The notes under the pieces: generated by a model
Told to the model about the DNA's origin: nothing
The model's database searches: none
Seen by the model: the letters and a program-made list of their open reading frames with translations, nothing else
Translations under genes and position numbers: made by a program
Shown: positions 1-10,068 of the stretch, piece by piece
Layout: each line of letters starts with the position of its first letter
How positions within the stretch are numbered: the stretch's first letter is position 1
Assembly: GCA_002682825.1 (NCBI GenBank)
Contig: NOKP01000088.1
Span: 10,236 to 41,069, forward strand
Direction: 5' to 3'
Length of the DNA stretch: 30,834 nt
From: Neonectria sp. B-13
Lineage: Eukaryota; Ascomycota; Sordariomycetes; Hypocreales; Nectriaceae

Positions 1-141
1 CCTGCTTCGAAGCGGTATGTTAGCATAGATCTACCACGGGAGCCACGTAATTAGGGAATGGAAAATAGTCGAGTAACGTCAACCAACCAAGCAAAGCAAG
101 CCACTATTACCGAGTAAACCAAGTCAAGCAAGGGGTTCAGT

Positions 142-185
142 CAACCAAGTAAAGTAGAGGGTCCAAATTTTGCTTTACTTGGTTG
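142..185. repeat. Perfect 13-bp inverted repeat (hairpin)
   Basis: CAACCAAGTAAAG at 142-154 is exactly reverse complementary to CTTTACTTGGTTG at 173-185, with an 18-nt spacer. It lies in the CAACC-rich block that probably forms the left subterminal region of the decayed hAT element. Confidence 0.7.
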
Positions 186-1429
186 TTGGACACACTGACC
201 CAGATACCAATTCTCCCGAATGGTGTTCCAGAGCCGTTCACCCAGATTGGCAGTATTGAGTCTTGCCGACCGCTGGATCGCCATTTTTCTGTTCCTAATT
301 GCTAGCCGTATACCACCAATCTGCTAGAGCCTAGGCCATTGAGTTGACCACTACAACTGGACAAATTGTGAGAGTATGTCTCCTTGCTGGCTCGCTTGAA
401 GCATTGTGGGCACCTCCGGCGCTTCGCAGTAATAATGAGCAAAAGAATTTGGCGAAGGGAAGCAGATAAACCGAGAGTGAGGAATACGTGTTTGGTTGAA
501 GAGTGATGGATGACCGTTTTGTAATCGTAGAATTGACTCGCTAGTGGGCCAGTTGAAGAAAACTCATTTTGAGCTTTGTAGCGCCAGCCAGTGACAAGTG
601 GTGATTTGCAGCACGTGGAATGTCGGAGAGTTGACAGCATTAAATTGAGTTGCATTACACGGTCTGACTCACCGGCGACCAATCAGCGTATACCCATGAC
701 AGGAACCCGGCAACACGGACCGACTCAATGGTGTTTGGTGGCTTGGCGGCGATCATGAACCCACAATTCTGAGAGTTCCTCCAGTGGGGGGCATTTAGTA
801 TTTGCTCTCCTGGAGGCGCCAGAAGAGATGATCTAGCCTTTGTTAGCTGGAGCTTCAGTGCTGCTCTAATTATAAGCCCTGGACAGTCGCCTGTACAAAG
901 TCGAAAGAATAGCGTCTATTCAAAATCTTCCAGACTTAAAAGATTTTAAATATATAGAATAGCTATGACTAAGCAGGGGTCTGCACTATCCACCAAAAGT
1001 AGACGCGCCATCTACTATTGATAGAAAGCTATGCTTTCTACCCATTCTACTCTGCCTGCTGCCACGCTTCTATCCCTTCTATCACGGCCTCATCAACGTA
1101 GATTCAAGCGAGTAGATTGCCAAGAAATCCTTGATGTATATATACATCAAATGCCTAGTAATCTGGCAGTGAGGTACTGGAACCTTAGCAACACCAGCAA
1201 TTTCCGCCCCTGGATCAGCCACCAATGCCCGAAGCGGCTCAATTCTGCCTCAAATCTGCTATTCCCGCTGCCTTCGTGATATTCTTACTATCCCAGCGCC
1301 TCAATTGACCCGAGCGCGGTGAAGCACTCCACGTGGATAGTAGATCTGGAAGACCCACATCTTGATGAGGAAGAGTGAGTCATCCGCCTGAAACACAAAC
1401 TTGGCAGTAGATCACAATCATTTACACCA
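186..1429. other. No convincing gene; probable hAT interior
   Basis: Only short open frames occur here, and none has a recognisable motif or credible splice pattern. Given the transposase fragment just downstream, this is probably the eroded interior of the same hAT element, but I see no transposase motifs upstream of about 1430. Confidence 0.4.
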
Positions 1430-1772
1430 CCAGCTGATGAATTGGATCGTTGGCTGCTCTATATCCAGGGTTCAGAGCTCTCCCCAAAGGCTGATTCAAT
1501 AAGGGACTTAGCACATTCAGTATACAAGTTATTATTGTACTACGCATTAGCGGAGTGCGCAATCCCTTTTGCCGTAGCTGGCAATGCAACAGGACTGGAT
1601 GGAACGCCGGTTTGCGTATCCCCGGCTGACCAAGATGGCCTTGACATACTCAACGTGCCTCCAATGGCCGCTGAGCGTGAGAGGACCTTGGCTTGGAACA
1701 GATGTGATCTCTGCCGCTCAGACGACCAGATCATGGATTAAGGCCGGCTTGATGGAAGACTACGGTGGGATC
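1430..1772 (+). pseudogene. hAT transposase C-terminal fragment, frameshifted
   Basis: The reading starts with a DELDRWL-like stretch near 1436. It then needs three segments in two frames to follow the hAT dimerisation domain: a YPRLTKMAL stretch (about 1605-1645), an LDILNVPPMAAERER stretch in another frame (about 1640-1690), then TTRSWIKAGLMED back in the first frame (about 1715-1760). In intact hAT transposases this block reads YPrLa-mAlD-lsiPpmSaEcER-FS and forms the dimer interface. At least two frameshifts make it non-functional. It points towards the second hAT copy at 1984-3964, so the two relics lie tail to tail. Confidence 0.7.
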
Positions 1773-1878
1773 GCCCTTAGTAGTATAGAGATCAAGGCGC
1801 TTAAGGATGAACTGGGGCAGCAGGTTGACAAGGATGGGAACCATTCAATTCAATCAACGGAATGCCTCAGTTGGGTTG

Positions 1879-1895
1879 GGTTGACCTGGTCAACC
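1879..1895. repeat. Palindrome GGTTGACC-T-GGTCAACC
   Basis: Both 8-bp arms match perfectly around a single central base. It lies within the TTGAC-rich right subterminal cluster of the plus-strand hAT relic and could be a transposase-binding site. The function is inferred from position only. Confidence 0.6.
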
Positions 1896-1983
1896 ATAAT
1901 CCTCAGTGAAGTTGATCAATTGCGAGTCAAATTGAGTTGAATGTCCACTGGTTGAAGTCGTTGACCTCCAAGCCAAGCTATTG

Positions 1984-3964
1984 TCACCCTCGCTCGTCCA
2001 TCTCATTGTCTTCACATCCCATCGCTACCCACGATGTTTCATCCGCCCCAGTACCAGTACTCTCCTCGACAGGGAGAAACAATTCGTCCAGGTCGTCGAT
2101 CACCCCAGACCGTAACCATGACCACAACACTTGGCACATCCCTATAATATCAGCATCAAGCCGACTTCGTAGAGGCGTCACCATACACGCTGCCGCCGCA
2201 AACAACCTCTCACACTCCGCTGACATCGGCTGAAGCGTAAGGAAGTCTAACGCCATTCGTGAAAGACGAGGATACCGCCGTCTGCGCTCATGCCAATACG
2301 ATATTGGGTCTCTAACATCGTTGTCCTCATCTCCCACGACGACTGCCATAGTTCGAGCTCGTCCATGTCCTCATCGATGCCGTCAGGCGAAGAAGCTTCA
2401 TCTTTCACCATACTGCACCCGAGGACCGGTCAAGTGCGCTCACAATACGCCTGAAACGGGTTGTACTACTTCCGCTGTCGCTTCGCAACTGGTTCGTCGG
2501 CCCCGGGATTTCGTACCATCTGAAGGTGACGATATTCCCTTTCCCATACTTCTCGAACCATCTGCTTCGCCTTCGTGACCCATTTCGGGTTGTCCTTCCA
2601 CTCATTCTCGAAATATCCTTATCGGAAAGCCGGGTGCAACGCTAAAGCCGTGTAGTAGATCGGCGTCTCGTCTAACCTGCTGTAGTATTTGTTGAGCTTT
2701 TCCCAACCCAAATTGATGTTGATTCTGAAGTGCTCCGCATCGGGTATTTCACACGCAAGCTGCTTATAGTCCTCCAGCACATCCAACAGGAACTCGAAAC
2801 CCTACATAACCTCCCACACATTTCCGTAGGAGCCATCCCACCCTCGTTTCCGCCTGCGCTGCTGACCGTCGCCTTCTAGAGTCTTGACAGCATCCTCGTA
2901 GAACCCCAGAAGCTTGGTCAGGTGTTCGAGCACGTCCCAGTCATTCGCCGTAAGCTGGTTTTCCTCCAAGCAAATCCGGGGTTCCTTGGCTGACTTCCTG
3001 AGGTTACCTGTCCTCCTCGACCTATTATCCTGCTCCCATTGTTGACGATGCTTCAAGACGAGCTGCTCGACGAATGGCCGAAGAGTGAGGGCGCGCCTGA
3101 TCATATACGGTTGAGAAAGCCGCCGGGTATCGTTGTCAATGATCAAATCGAGTGGCTTCCTCGCTCTGATCCTAGCATCCGAAGACATGTCGAATTCAGA
3201 ACGTTGTATACTCCGCAGCAGATAAGTAAGCTGGTCCGACCTTCTGACGTCAGCCACGAGGTTGTGCAGCTTTCCGACAGGTCCTTTGCACCGCCAAAGT
3301 GTGTGCTCTGCCTCAGGCTGCGCCGCTGGGCCTGACAACTGCTCCTCGAAAGCCTCAACATTGTGGCCAAAGAGCAGCGCTTTGGCCGAGAGATTTAGAG
3401 TATGGCCGAAGAACTGCCCACGCCTTGTCGATCCGGCAAACCCAAGCTCCCCACCAATTACCTCCATGGCTTTATCGTTGCTTTCTGCGTTGTCCAGTGT
3501 GACGTACCCAATCCTGTTCTGGATCCCATAGGCATCAAGGACGTCAAGTATTTCGGCCGCAATGTTGTGTCCGAAATGGCGCGTTCGTAATTCAGGCACA
3601 CCAAGCATCAGCTTGCGCGGCTGGCTATTCTCGTCCCCAAAGAAACAAGCAATCCCGTACAGGCTGTGCCTGTTGCCTGACTTCCACCCGTCAAAGGAGA
3701 CGTGAATCAGGCCGCATGACTGCTTCAACACCGCTATAACCTTATCCTTGTGTGATTCGTAGTCTGAGAGAACTTTGTGGCGGATAGTCTTCCTGGTGAT
3801 ATTGGCATCAGTGATCTTGACAAATGGGTTGAGGTATTCGAATATCTGGCGCAGTCTTCCCTGTTCACAGACGCTAAATGAGTGCTTCTCCTCAATGATA
3901 CATTCTAGTAGAAGACGCTGGAAGTGCTTCCGGTCGAAGCTCTTAACAATGACAGCACTCAGCA
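1984..3964 (-). pseudogene. hAT superfamily transposase, nearly full core, inactivated
   Basis: A hAT transposase cuts and pastes its own element using an RNase H-like DDE core and a C-terminal dimerisation domain. On the minus strand a frame runs from about 3964 through the FDRKHFQRLLLE region and the catalytic-type segment ISFDxW (here HVSFDGWKSG, about 3700-3670), then TLDNAESND, on to a TAG at 2802-2804. The same frame continues to a TAA at 2619-2621 and beyond. The C-terminal hAT domain (YPRLSRMALDFLTLQPMSAE, then CERLF) lies in a different frame at 1984-2349. Breaks are therefore two or more nonsense codons and a frameshift between about 2440 and 2350. The N-terminal BED-finger region is missing: homology stops at about 3964, against the F-box-like gene. 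Several breaks fit CpA-to-TpA change. Confidence 0.88.
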
Positions 3965-5396
3965 GCTAGGCATCGGGATCTGCGTGCGCAGAATCACCTT
4001 CGTGTCTGATCCCATTTGCGTTGCAGGCTTTCACAAAGAACTGCACAGATCCATCTTCACTGAAGCGGCCGATTCGTACTCCGAGGAGCAACGAGAAAAA
4101 TTGCAAAAAGCGGCCAGTGATCACTATATGCAGCTACGAAAATTTTCAGTACGACCTATTTCCTCCGCAATGCCCAACCTCGAGGCTCTCGTTTGGAAGG
4201 ACCGGTTTTCGCTAGATAGAGACTTCTTTGATAAAGTGTCTCGTTCTTCAGCCCAGCACATCAAGCTGGACAGGCTGTACATCGATTATCCCTGGCCCAT
4301 GGAACCACCTCTGACACTTGAGACCTGGCCACTTCGGTCCCTCCATCTCGACATTTCTTCAGCATATCGTCCATCCGCCGACACGACTGGTTCAGATACG
4401 CATGACCAGGATGCACAGTTAGAGTCGATAAACTTAATGTCCACCTTCTTCAGAACGCTCTTTCAGCTTTGTGCTCCTACCCTTGAATCACTGAACTGGA
4501 CAATCATGGATTTCCAGTCAAAAAACATCATTTCATTCTGCAGCAATTCCATTTCTTTTCCTCGCCTGCGGCATCTGCGGATTGGCTTTGGCTCTCTTGA
4601 TGCTCCCGGATTATCATCATTTCTTTCCTCTCCACTCCTGCATCTCGAGTTATCATCATCAATTTGGTCCAAGCACGGAAGCTTTCTCGAGACTCGCGGA
4701 CCTTTCCGAGATCTCAAAAGTTTCGTAATCACTACCTTACCTACCGAGAAGGAGATGTGCACCCATGTCGCTGAGTTCATTACACAACACAAGCATCTGG
4801 AAAAACTTTACGTGCATGAGCAGAGCGGCGTACACAATGAACATGCACACCTTGACCGGTGCATTATTCCTGTGCTTGCAAGCGGCAGTTTAAGTAACCT
4901 TCGCTCTCTGGCTTTGGCATGGGGTGAAGGCAGCACCGAAGAAACTACAATACCACATGAAACCCGCATTCCGGAAACGGCGCTCACAGCGATTGGGACG
5001 ATTGTGTCACTCGAGCAACTCAGCCTTAGTTCTGGCGTCGCATACGGATGGCGACATCAATGGCTCGTAGACCACACGGAATTGCGTGCCTACCTTCGGG
5101 ATTTGAGTAGGCTTAAAACCCTGGCACCAGTTCGCGATACCTACCCGATCCCTGTGTTGGGTTATGACGCCGAGAAGTATTCTTCTTTACGGCTTGTTCA
5201 GGCCGGAGAGCGCGCCGATGCGGAAGCTCGGATGAAACTCGATACAGACAGGGTCACCCGAACCATTGGTATGCTGGAGATAGAAGAGCTTGGTAGAAAC
5301 CACGAGGCAGAGGCTGAAATATGGGAGAGAGCCCATGGAAATCGCATGCTCACACATGCTGAGGCATACGCTGCAGTCCTACCAGCGTTGGAATAG
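3924..5396 (+). CDS. F-box/LRR-type protein, 5'-truncated and fused to hAT sequence
   Basis: Unspliced open frame of 490 codons. From about residue 16 it reads like the C-terminal part of fungal F-box/leucine-rich-repeat-like proteins: short runs such as PNLEALVWKD, PLRSLHLDIS, LESLNWTIMD, PRLRHLRIGF, LHLELSS and LRSLALAWG, spaced 25-45 residues apart, then an acidic, Glu/Ala-rich tail. Such proteins usually act as substrate adaptors of SCF ubiquitin ligases. The N-terminal F-box is not present. The first 15 or so codons (3924-3966) are antisense to the hAT transposase, so the apparent ATG belongs to transposon DNA and the native start is lost. The gene is probably a truncated, perhaps silent, fragment created by the hAT-associated rearrangement. 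Family assignment is moderate; the truncation is well supported. Confidence 0.65.
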   Translation: MLPVEALNNDSTQQLGIGICVRRITFVSDPICVAGFHKELHRSIFTEAADSYSEEQREKLQKAASDHYMQLRKFSVRPISSAMPNLEALVWKDRFSLDRDFFDKVSRSSAQHIKLDRLYIDYPWPMEPPLTLETWPLRSLHLDISSAYRPSADTTGSDTHDQDAQLESINLMSTFFRTLFQLCAPTLESLNWTIMDFQSKNIISFCSNSISFPRLRHLRIGFGSLDAPGLSSFLSSPLLHLELSSSIWSKHGSFLETRGPFRDLKSFVITTLPTEKEMCTHVAEFITQHKHLEKLYVHEQSGVHNEHAHLDRCIIPVLASGSLSNLRSLALAWGEGSTEETTIPHETRIPETALTAIGTIVSLEQLSLSSGVAYGWRHQWLVDHTELRAYLRDLSRLKTLAPVRDTYPIPVLGYDAEKYSSLRLVQAGERADAEARMKLDTDRVTRTIGMLEIEELGRNHEAEAEIWERAHGNRMLTHAEAYAAVLPALE

Positions 5397-5418
5397 ATCC
5401 TTTGCGGACAGCGGCCAA

Positions 5419-5448
5419 TAGGACTTCAGCGGGACCCTAAAAGTCCTA
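5419..5448. repeat. 8-bp hairpin just after the F-box-like gene
   Basis: TAGGACTT (5419-5426) pairs perfectly with AAGTCCTA (5441-5448) across a 14-nt loop, 23 nt after the stop codon. It could lie in a 3' UTR. No function is claimed. Confidence 0.45.
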
Positions 5449-6011
5449 CCGCCCCTCGAATAGCAGTGCCATTAACTAACTGCAGAGACGAGTGCTACAC
5501 GTTCTTGAAGAAAACTTTCGGGCTTGCGACCGATGACAGTTAGCCGTATTGGAGTCGATCTATCAGAGGTTTCGTAATACAGGGTCACAATCCAACACCA
5601 ACGCGAAATGCGGCGCGTTTCTTACACGAGGGCCCGTGCTAACCCTGTAATGTCTATTAGGTAAGTCGAGTATTTCCCACGAATGCGCATGAATACAAGC
5701 TCGAGGATTACCCGTTAGTCAGCCCTCTGGGGACCCTCTTAGTTGGGTGGGCCCGCGTGATTGCCCCGTGAAGGTCTAACCGCTTGGTGTGACGATCCAG
5801 ACTGTCGGGTCTTGAGCAAATTGTTATTAAAAAAGCCACTTGTACCTGTATAGCCAACGCTGTCACCCACTTTTCTTCCGTCGCCAACAGCGTCGCACAC
5901 CATCCTCCGCCAAACGCAGTCTTCAATTCTCCCACCGCAACGGGATGTCGCATGCACTCTGCTGTATGAAAAGCTCAGCCTCGATCGTGTAGTGCGCCTT
6001 GACTCGGCAAA
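5449..6011. other. Intergenic; probable promoter/5' leader of the 6012 gene
   Basis: I see no gene. The short minus-strand frames at 5708-6038 have no family features. The segment ends in a good start context (CAAAATGAC) at 6012. Confidence 0.4.
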
Positions 6012-8260
6012 ATGACAACCCCCGAACCCGTGCGCCATTACAAGCAGAGCTCACCGGGAAAGCTTTCGAGCCAACAATCAGAGCGAACCGTCCCCGTTGG
6101 CCGATTAAACAACCAGGGCACCCCTACCTCAGCCAGCCCAGCGTCAACGCCAGAGGGTACACAGCTAGAATTTTGTGGCTCCGCACATTTAGGCGATAAT
6201 CCTTACGATTCTAGTCAGAGCGAAGGCATTGAAGAGGAGTCCGTTATTTACGTCAATCCCGTGAGTATTCCGTGCCCGTTGCCGACCTGGATCTTCTACT
6301 GACAATCGTAGGGCAAGCAGAAACCCGTCGCTGCCCTGAAGTATCCAAACAGAGCGAAACGCCGTCGGCTTCACAGCAAACAGGTTTCTGGAAGCGCACA
6401 AATGTCCAACAGCTTCGAAGACAAGGCACTAGCGCGGCCGACGCGGGGACACCGGGGTCGACAGGCCACTGACTTTGAAGCCATTACTGAACCGATTCCT
6501 GGCGAAATCTACCAAACATGCTGGAAAAAGTCGAAGAACTGGTCTCCTGTGCTTCTACTCCCTTATGCACATCTCGCCGACGTTGGTGTGCCGGACACGC
6601 TTGAGAGTCTGGGGCTCACAGATAATGTGCCAGCATGCTACATCTATAATACACGTACCAAAGAGTTCATGTGGCAAGAGGGATACGAAGACGGCGAGCG
6701 TCTCGTCACGGAGCGGAAGTTCCCTGTTATGTACTTTGTCGGGTCGAAGTTTCCAGACAGGACCGCTGTTGGGTGGGTGGCTGCTAAAGACCTCCGGCCG
6801 TTCGATGTTCAAAGTTCCATCTCATCCCTCACGCCGCAGCGCAAGTCTGTCTGGGCCTTTCTTCGACAGCGCGCGGAAACAAGGTCTATAGACGCGGCTG
6901 GTCCTAATTTCTCTGACCCACTAGACGGTGTGTTCCCCGAGAACCTCAAACAACTCTTTTAGAAATTGCTAACATACCAATTCCAGGAGGTAAAGACAAA
7001 TCAAGCCAGCAGATCTCTTCCTCGAGTTCTGCACTAGGTTACGGCAATTATAACCCCTCTTCCAAAGAAACCGAAGCGCCAACAACATGGCCGCCGATAC
7101 CAATCCCCCTCAACGAGCAGAAGCCTATGCCGCAAGATGCAGATGAAGCAAGCCAAGGCCCTGGATTACGTCAAATAGCATCGATCAAGGACCAACCTAA
7201 GCGATGCTACGATGTCATATCAATAGGCAGTTCGGACACGGAGGAGGAGCCAATCGACGTCATATCGATACACAGTTCGAGTACAGAAGAGCCTGCCGAC
7301 GTCGAGGGTCATCATTTCCACGGCAATAATCACCGAATTCCCGCACCGGATCCAAACACACTCCCAGAAGTAACCAGGCCGTTCGTGAGGTCAGCAGAGC
7401 GATTCTCTCCGGTCAGTCAATCACAAAGCGCTAGATCCGTCGTCCTGCCCGGGTCTGCGTTTGCCACACTCAACCCTCAAGCAGCGACACCTCAAAACAG
7501 GCCGTCGGCAGCAGGTGGTCAGTTTGGAATGCTCGTGCCTAGTCCTATGCCACATATCAGCCTTATGAATAGTTCAGTCGCAAGGCCTGCTCTACGAAAG
7601 GAAGTCATGAAAACATCAACCTTTGGTTGGCCACCGATCATTACCCAACCTCAAGGTGCCAGATTCTCGACAGTTTTCGAACAGCGTTTAACGTACTCTT
7701 CAAATTCGGAAAGCGCGCCACTTCAACTGCCTCCTATATTGCCTGGACCCCATACCCCGAACTGTGGGCTCATCGGTCCTGGTCCCATGACGGCCTCGTC
7801 CACACTAGGGCTACCACAAATCGACAACCGATTACCATCAATCAGTGATTGTCTCGGACAAGCACTACCTCAGACCATGCTACCGCTCTCAAGGCCCAGT
7901 GAGGCCTCTTCTGTGGTAAACAGACTAGCCCGGGAGCACGCGTTGCCCATGAGTTTTCGCACGCTGTTGCCAAGCAGCAGTTTGAATCAGCCCCCTTTTC
8001 GTGATAGCATTCCAACGACTTCGAGCTTTAGAGCGGCCGAACTGAGTGTCCCGACCATTGAAGCACATACAACTACGCCACAGACCTCGCAGGCTTCACA
8101 TCGAGCGATTGAGCCTCGATTTGGCGTGGCACCGCATGATGTCCCTAGGCAAGTTCTTGCTGAACTGGTAAAGTGTTCAAAATCTGGAGATAGAAACCCG
8201 AAACTTTCTGAATTTCGAGATTCGGAGGACTTATATTGTTGCCCTTTTTGTCCAAAATAA
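6012..8260 (+). CDS. Nuclear-type protein: NLS, Trp-rich module, tandem SIMs, interrupted C2H2 finger
   Basis: Three exons, 6012-6260, 6312-6927 and 6987-8260, give 712 codons with consistent phases. Intron 1 is 51 nt (GTGAGT, branch CTGAC, CGTAG). Intron 2 is 59 nt (GTGTGT, branch GCTAAC, CCAG). Features in order: a basic NLS-like patch (AKRRRLHSK, about residues 98-106); a compact module at about 147-248 beginning GEIYQTCWKKSKNWSP and ending GWVAAKDLRPFD, with spaced Trp, Tyr and Phe residues reminiscent of PWWP/Tudor-like folds; two tandem SUMO-interacting motifs (VISI followed by Ser/Asp/Glu, residues 365-368 and 380-383); a long Ser/Pro-rich disordered region; and a C-terminal CPFC. The TAA after CPFCPK is followed in frame by the rest of a classical C2H2 finger, so the protein may once have ended at 8311. 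I do not recognise the protein by name. A chromatin or transcription role linked to SUMO is inference. Confidence 0.72.
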
Positions 8261-8311
8261 TTTGCTCTCAGGAAGGTCTTTGTGAAACATTTGTCAATGA
8301 AGCACGATTAA
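8261..8311 (+). pseudogene. In-frame remainder of a C2H2 zinc finger after the stop
   Basis: Sixteen sense codons follow the TAA at 8258-8260 in the same frame before the next TAA at 8309-8311, and they contain KHLSMKH. Taking the stop as one residue, the spacing is C-x2-C-x12-H-x4-H, a classical C2H2 pattern. This is unlikely by chance and suggests that the stop is recent or is read through. Confidence 0.6.
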
Positions 8312-9984
8312 CCCGGTGAGGCTGGCGGGTAGGGCTCGATGAGCTCACCACGTTGCTCCGTGATTGATCCCACTGGCACAGCAGACTACATAGATCTTAA
8401 ATGTAATAGGTGTTACTATTTCTGATCCAGAAAACGTGCGACGAAACTTCGATTTGATGCCTCGCTCTAGTGACCTTTCCCTGGCCATATTGATTCCTAA
8501 ATTGCCCCTTCAGCCCCAACGTGATGATCCAGGAAAAGTGAAACCGCCACCGCATCACTGTCCACAGCTACTCCTTCGACGTCTGCTCTCGGCCTACTTA
8601 CCGACTGCTAACGGTGGTTTCCACAGCCATAGAGCTGTTCAAAACGCAGTACCCAGCGCGATGAGACAATTCTCATAATTGACAAAGTCTCCAGTCGGGC
8701 AATTACTTACACAGGCCACGACGGGAAATCGCAATTAGAAGAGACCCTTAATCAGGCCAGCGTTACCATTGCCTTTGTAGTCAAAGTGTCTGATAGGTAG
8801 GACTCTGTGAGCCCAAGTAGGGCAAGTTTATAGGACATCTTGGCAGTAATACAATCATTGCTAAGACTAATCATCACCAAAGTGAGGAGTATTCTTATCC
8901 AATTCCAGATCCATAGGGAGGTTACCTGTTACTGTCTCCATACTGGCATCATTCATACATCCGCCGCGATCGACCGATGGATGTACTCCTCTTGACACCT
9001 GAACATCCTTAGCACCAGATCTAGAGTCCCGGGGATTTCCGTGACTGACTTGACTAAGGGAAAGAAGCAAAACAGAGGAAAGCCCTGGGATGTAGAACAT
9101 GCTATACCATAACATCAACAACATCCTCGAATAGCACCTTCCCTGTGATCTAGTGCCTATACCATAACCCTCGTAAAGCGTGTATGACCTGCCCTCGCTA
9201 GGTCACAAGGTGTAAATGTCATTGCCAGTTCCATGTGGCACCCGAGCTTCTCACAGATTACCATTTACATACTACGAGCATATAATCAAATGTCTAGATG
9301 CTTCTGCTAGCCTCGAATCGTTCCTACTGTCGACCCATGAGTACACAACGTCGCCCCTGCGGCCTTAACGTGTTGGACCAGGCAGCCCTCATGCCTAAAT
9401 TCTCACCCGCTCGGTCGCAGCCATAAGCAGAGTCACTCGGCCTTAAATGGGCCTCAAGAATGTCTGAGACTTAGGTTATACTTCAAAGCATGATCCACGA
9501 TTGCCTCAGAAGCAGGTGGAGGAGACAATAGGTGCCTAGATACGCTTTGGGCTCACGAACCCCTAAGAAGCACTTGTTGGTATTGTTAAATTCAAGCGGA
9601 GTGGAAGAAGGTGATAAGGTCTGTGCACTTTCGATGCTCGACCTTACTTTCTCTGCGAGTTGTGGCTGGACTAACACCAAATCCTCACTGAGAACCCTAT
9701 GTCTACTTTAACGGTCAGTTATAATTAACATAAGGAATCTCCGCAATCGTGATTTAGAACTTGAATAGGTATTTTAGTATATTTGCCTCTTAGACATCTG
9801 TCTCTGACGCCTAGCAGTGGACGAACACGCCGAGCTTTTGCTCATCATCTCAAAGAATAGACTACTCGCCCAAACACTAACTCTGTCGACTGAATCTCGT
9901 GATTAACGAGGTTTAACGGCAGGTCCGCCTTCCAGTAGGGCTTAAGCCGACCCCTCACAGGTTTAATCGTTGCACAAGAGTAGT
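8312..9984. other. 1.7 kb gap between two convergent, 3'-broken genes
   Basis: No gene is supported. Frames at 8436-8678, 8867-9124 and 9483-9680 lack domain motifs. The segment lies between the 3' ends of the SIM/C2H2 gene (plus) and the BAH-PHD gene (minus). I see no terminal inverted repeats or transposase motifs. Confidence 0.4.
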
Positions 9985-10068
9985 TTAGTCAATAGTGACG
10001 CCGCAAAATAAGCAGTGGGCCAGCTCGTTCCAGGTCTCTTGGCTGCCTAAGATGTTTGCCCGCCGATC
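9985..10068 (-). pseudogene. In-frame BAH-PHD tail beyond the TAA
   Basis: After the TAA at 10069-10071 the frame stays open for 27 codons, including ETWNELAHCLFCG, then stops at 9985-9987. In this family a PxxGxF...DGPTxW-I block leads into a short tail that carries the last C-x2-C zinc ligands of the PHD finger. The same layout here indicates that the true ancestral C-terminus lies at 9985. Confidence 0.6.

Larger units (their letters stand above)
60..1935 (+). mobile_element. Decayed hAT-type DNA transposon (plus orientation), probable extent
   Basis: The right half contains a broken hAT C-terminal dimerisation domain (about 1430-1770). It is followed at 1820-1965 by a cluster of TTGAC/GTCAACC words. 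Related words occur at the left at 78-146, for example GTCAACCAACCAA at 78-90 against TTGGGTTGGGTTGAC at 1871-1885, which is close to its reverse complement. Paired arrays of one motif in opposite orientation flanking transposase sequence are what hAT subterminal repeats look like, so I infer an element of about 1.9 kb. I cannot see exact terminal inverted repeats or an 8-bp target duplication, so both ends are approximate. Confidence 0.45.
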
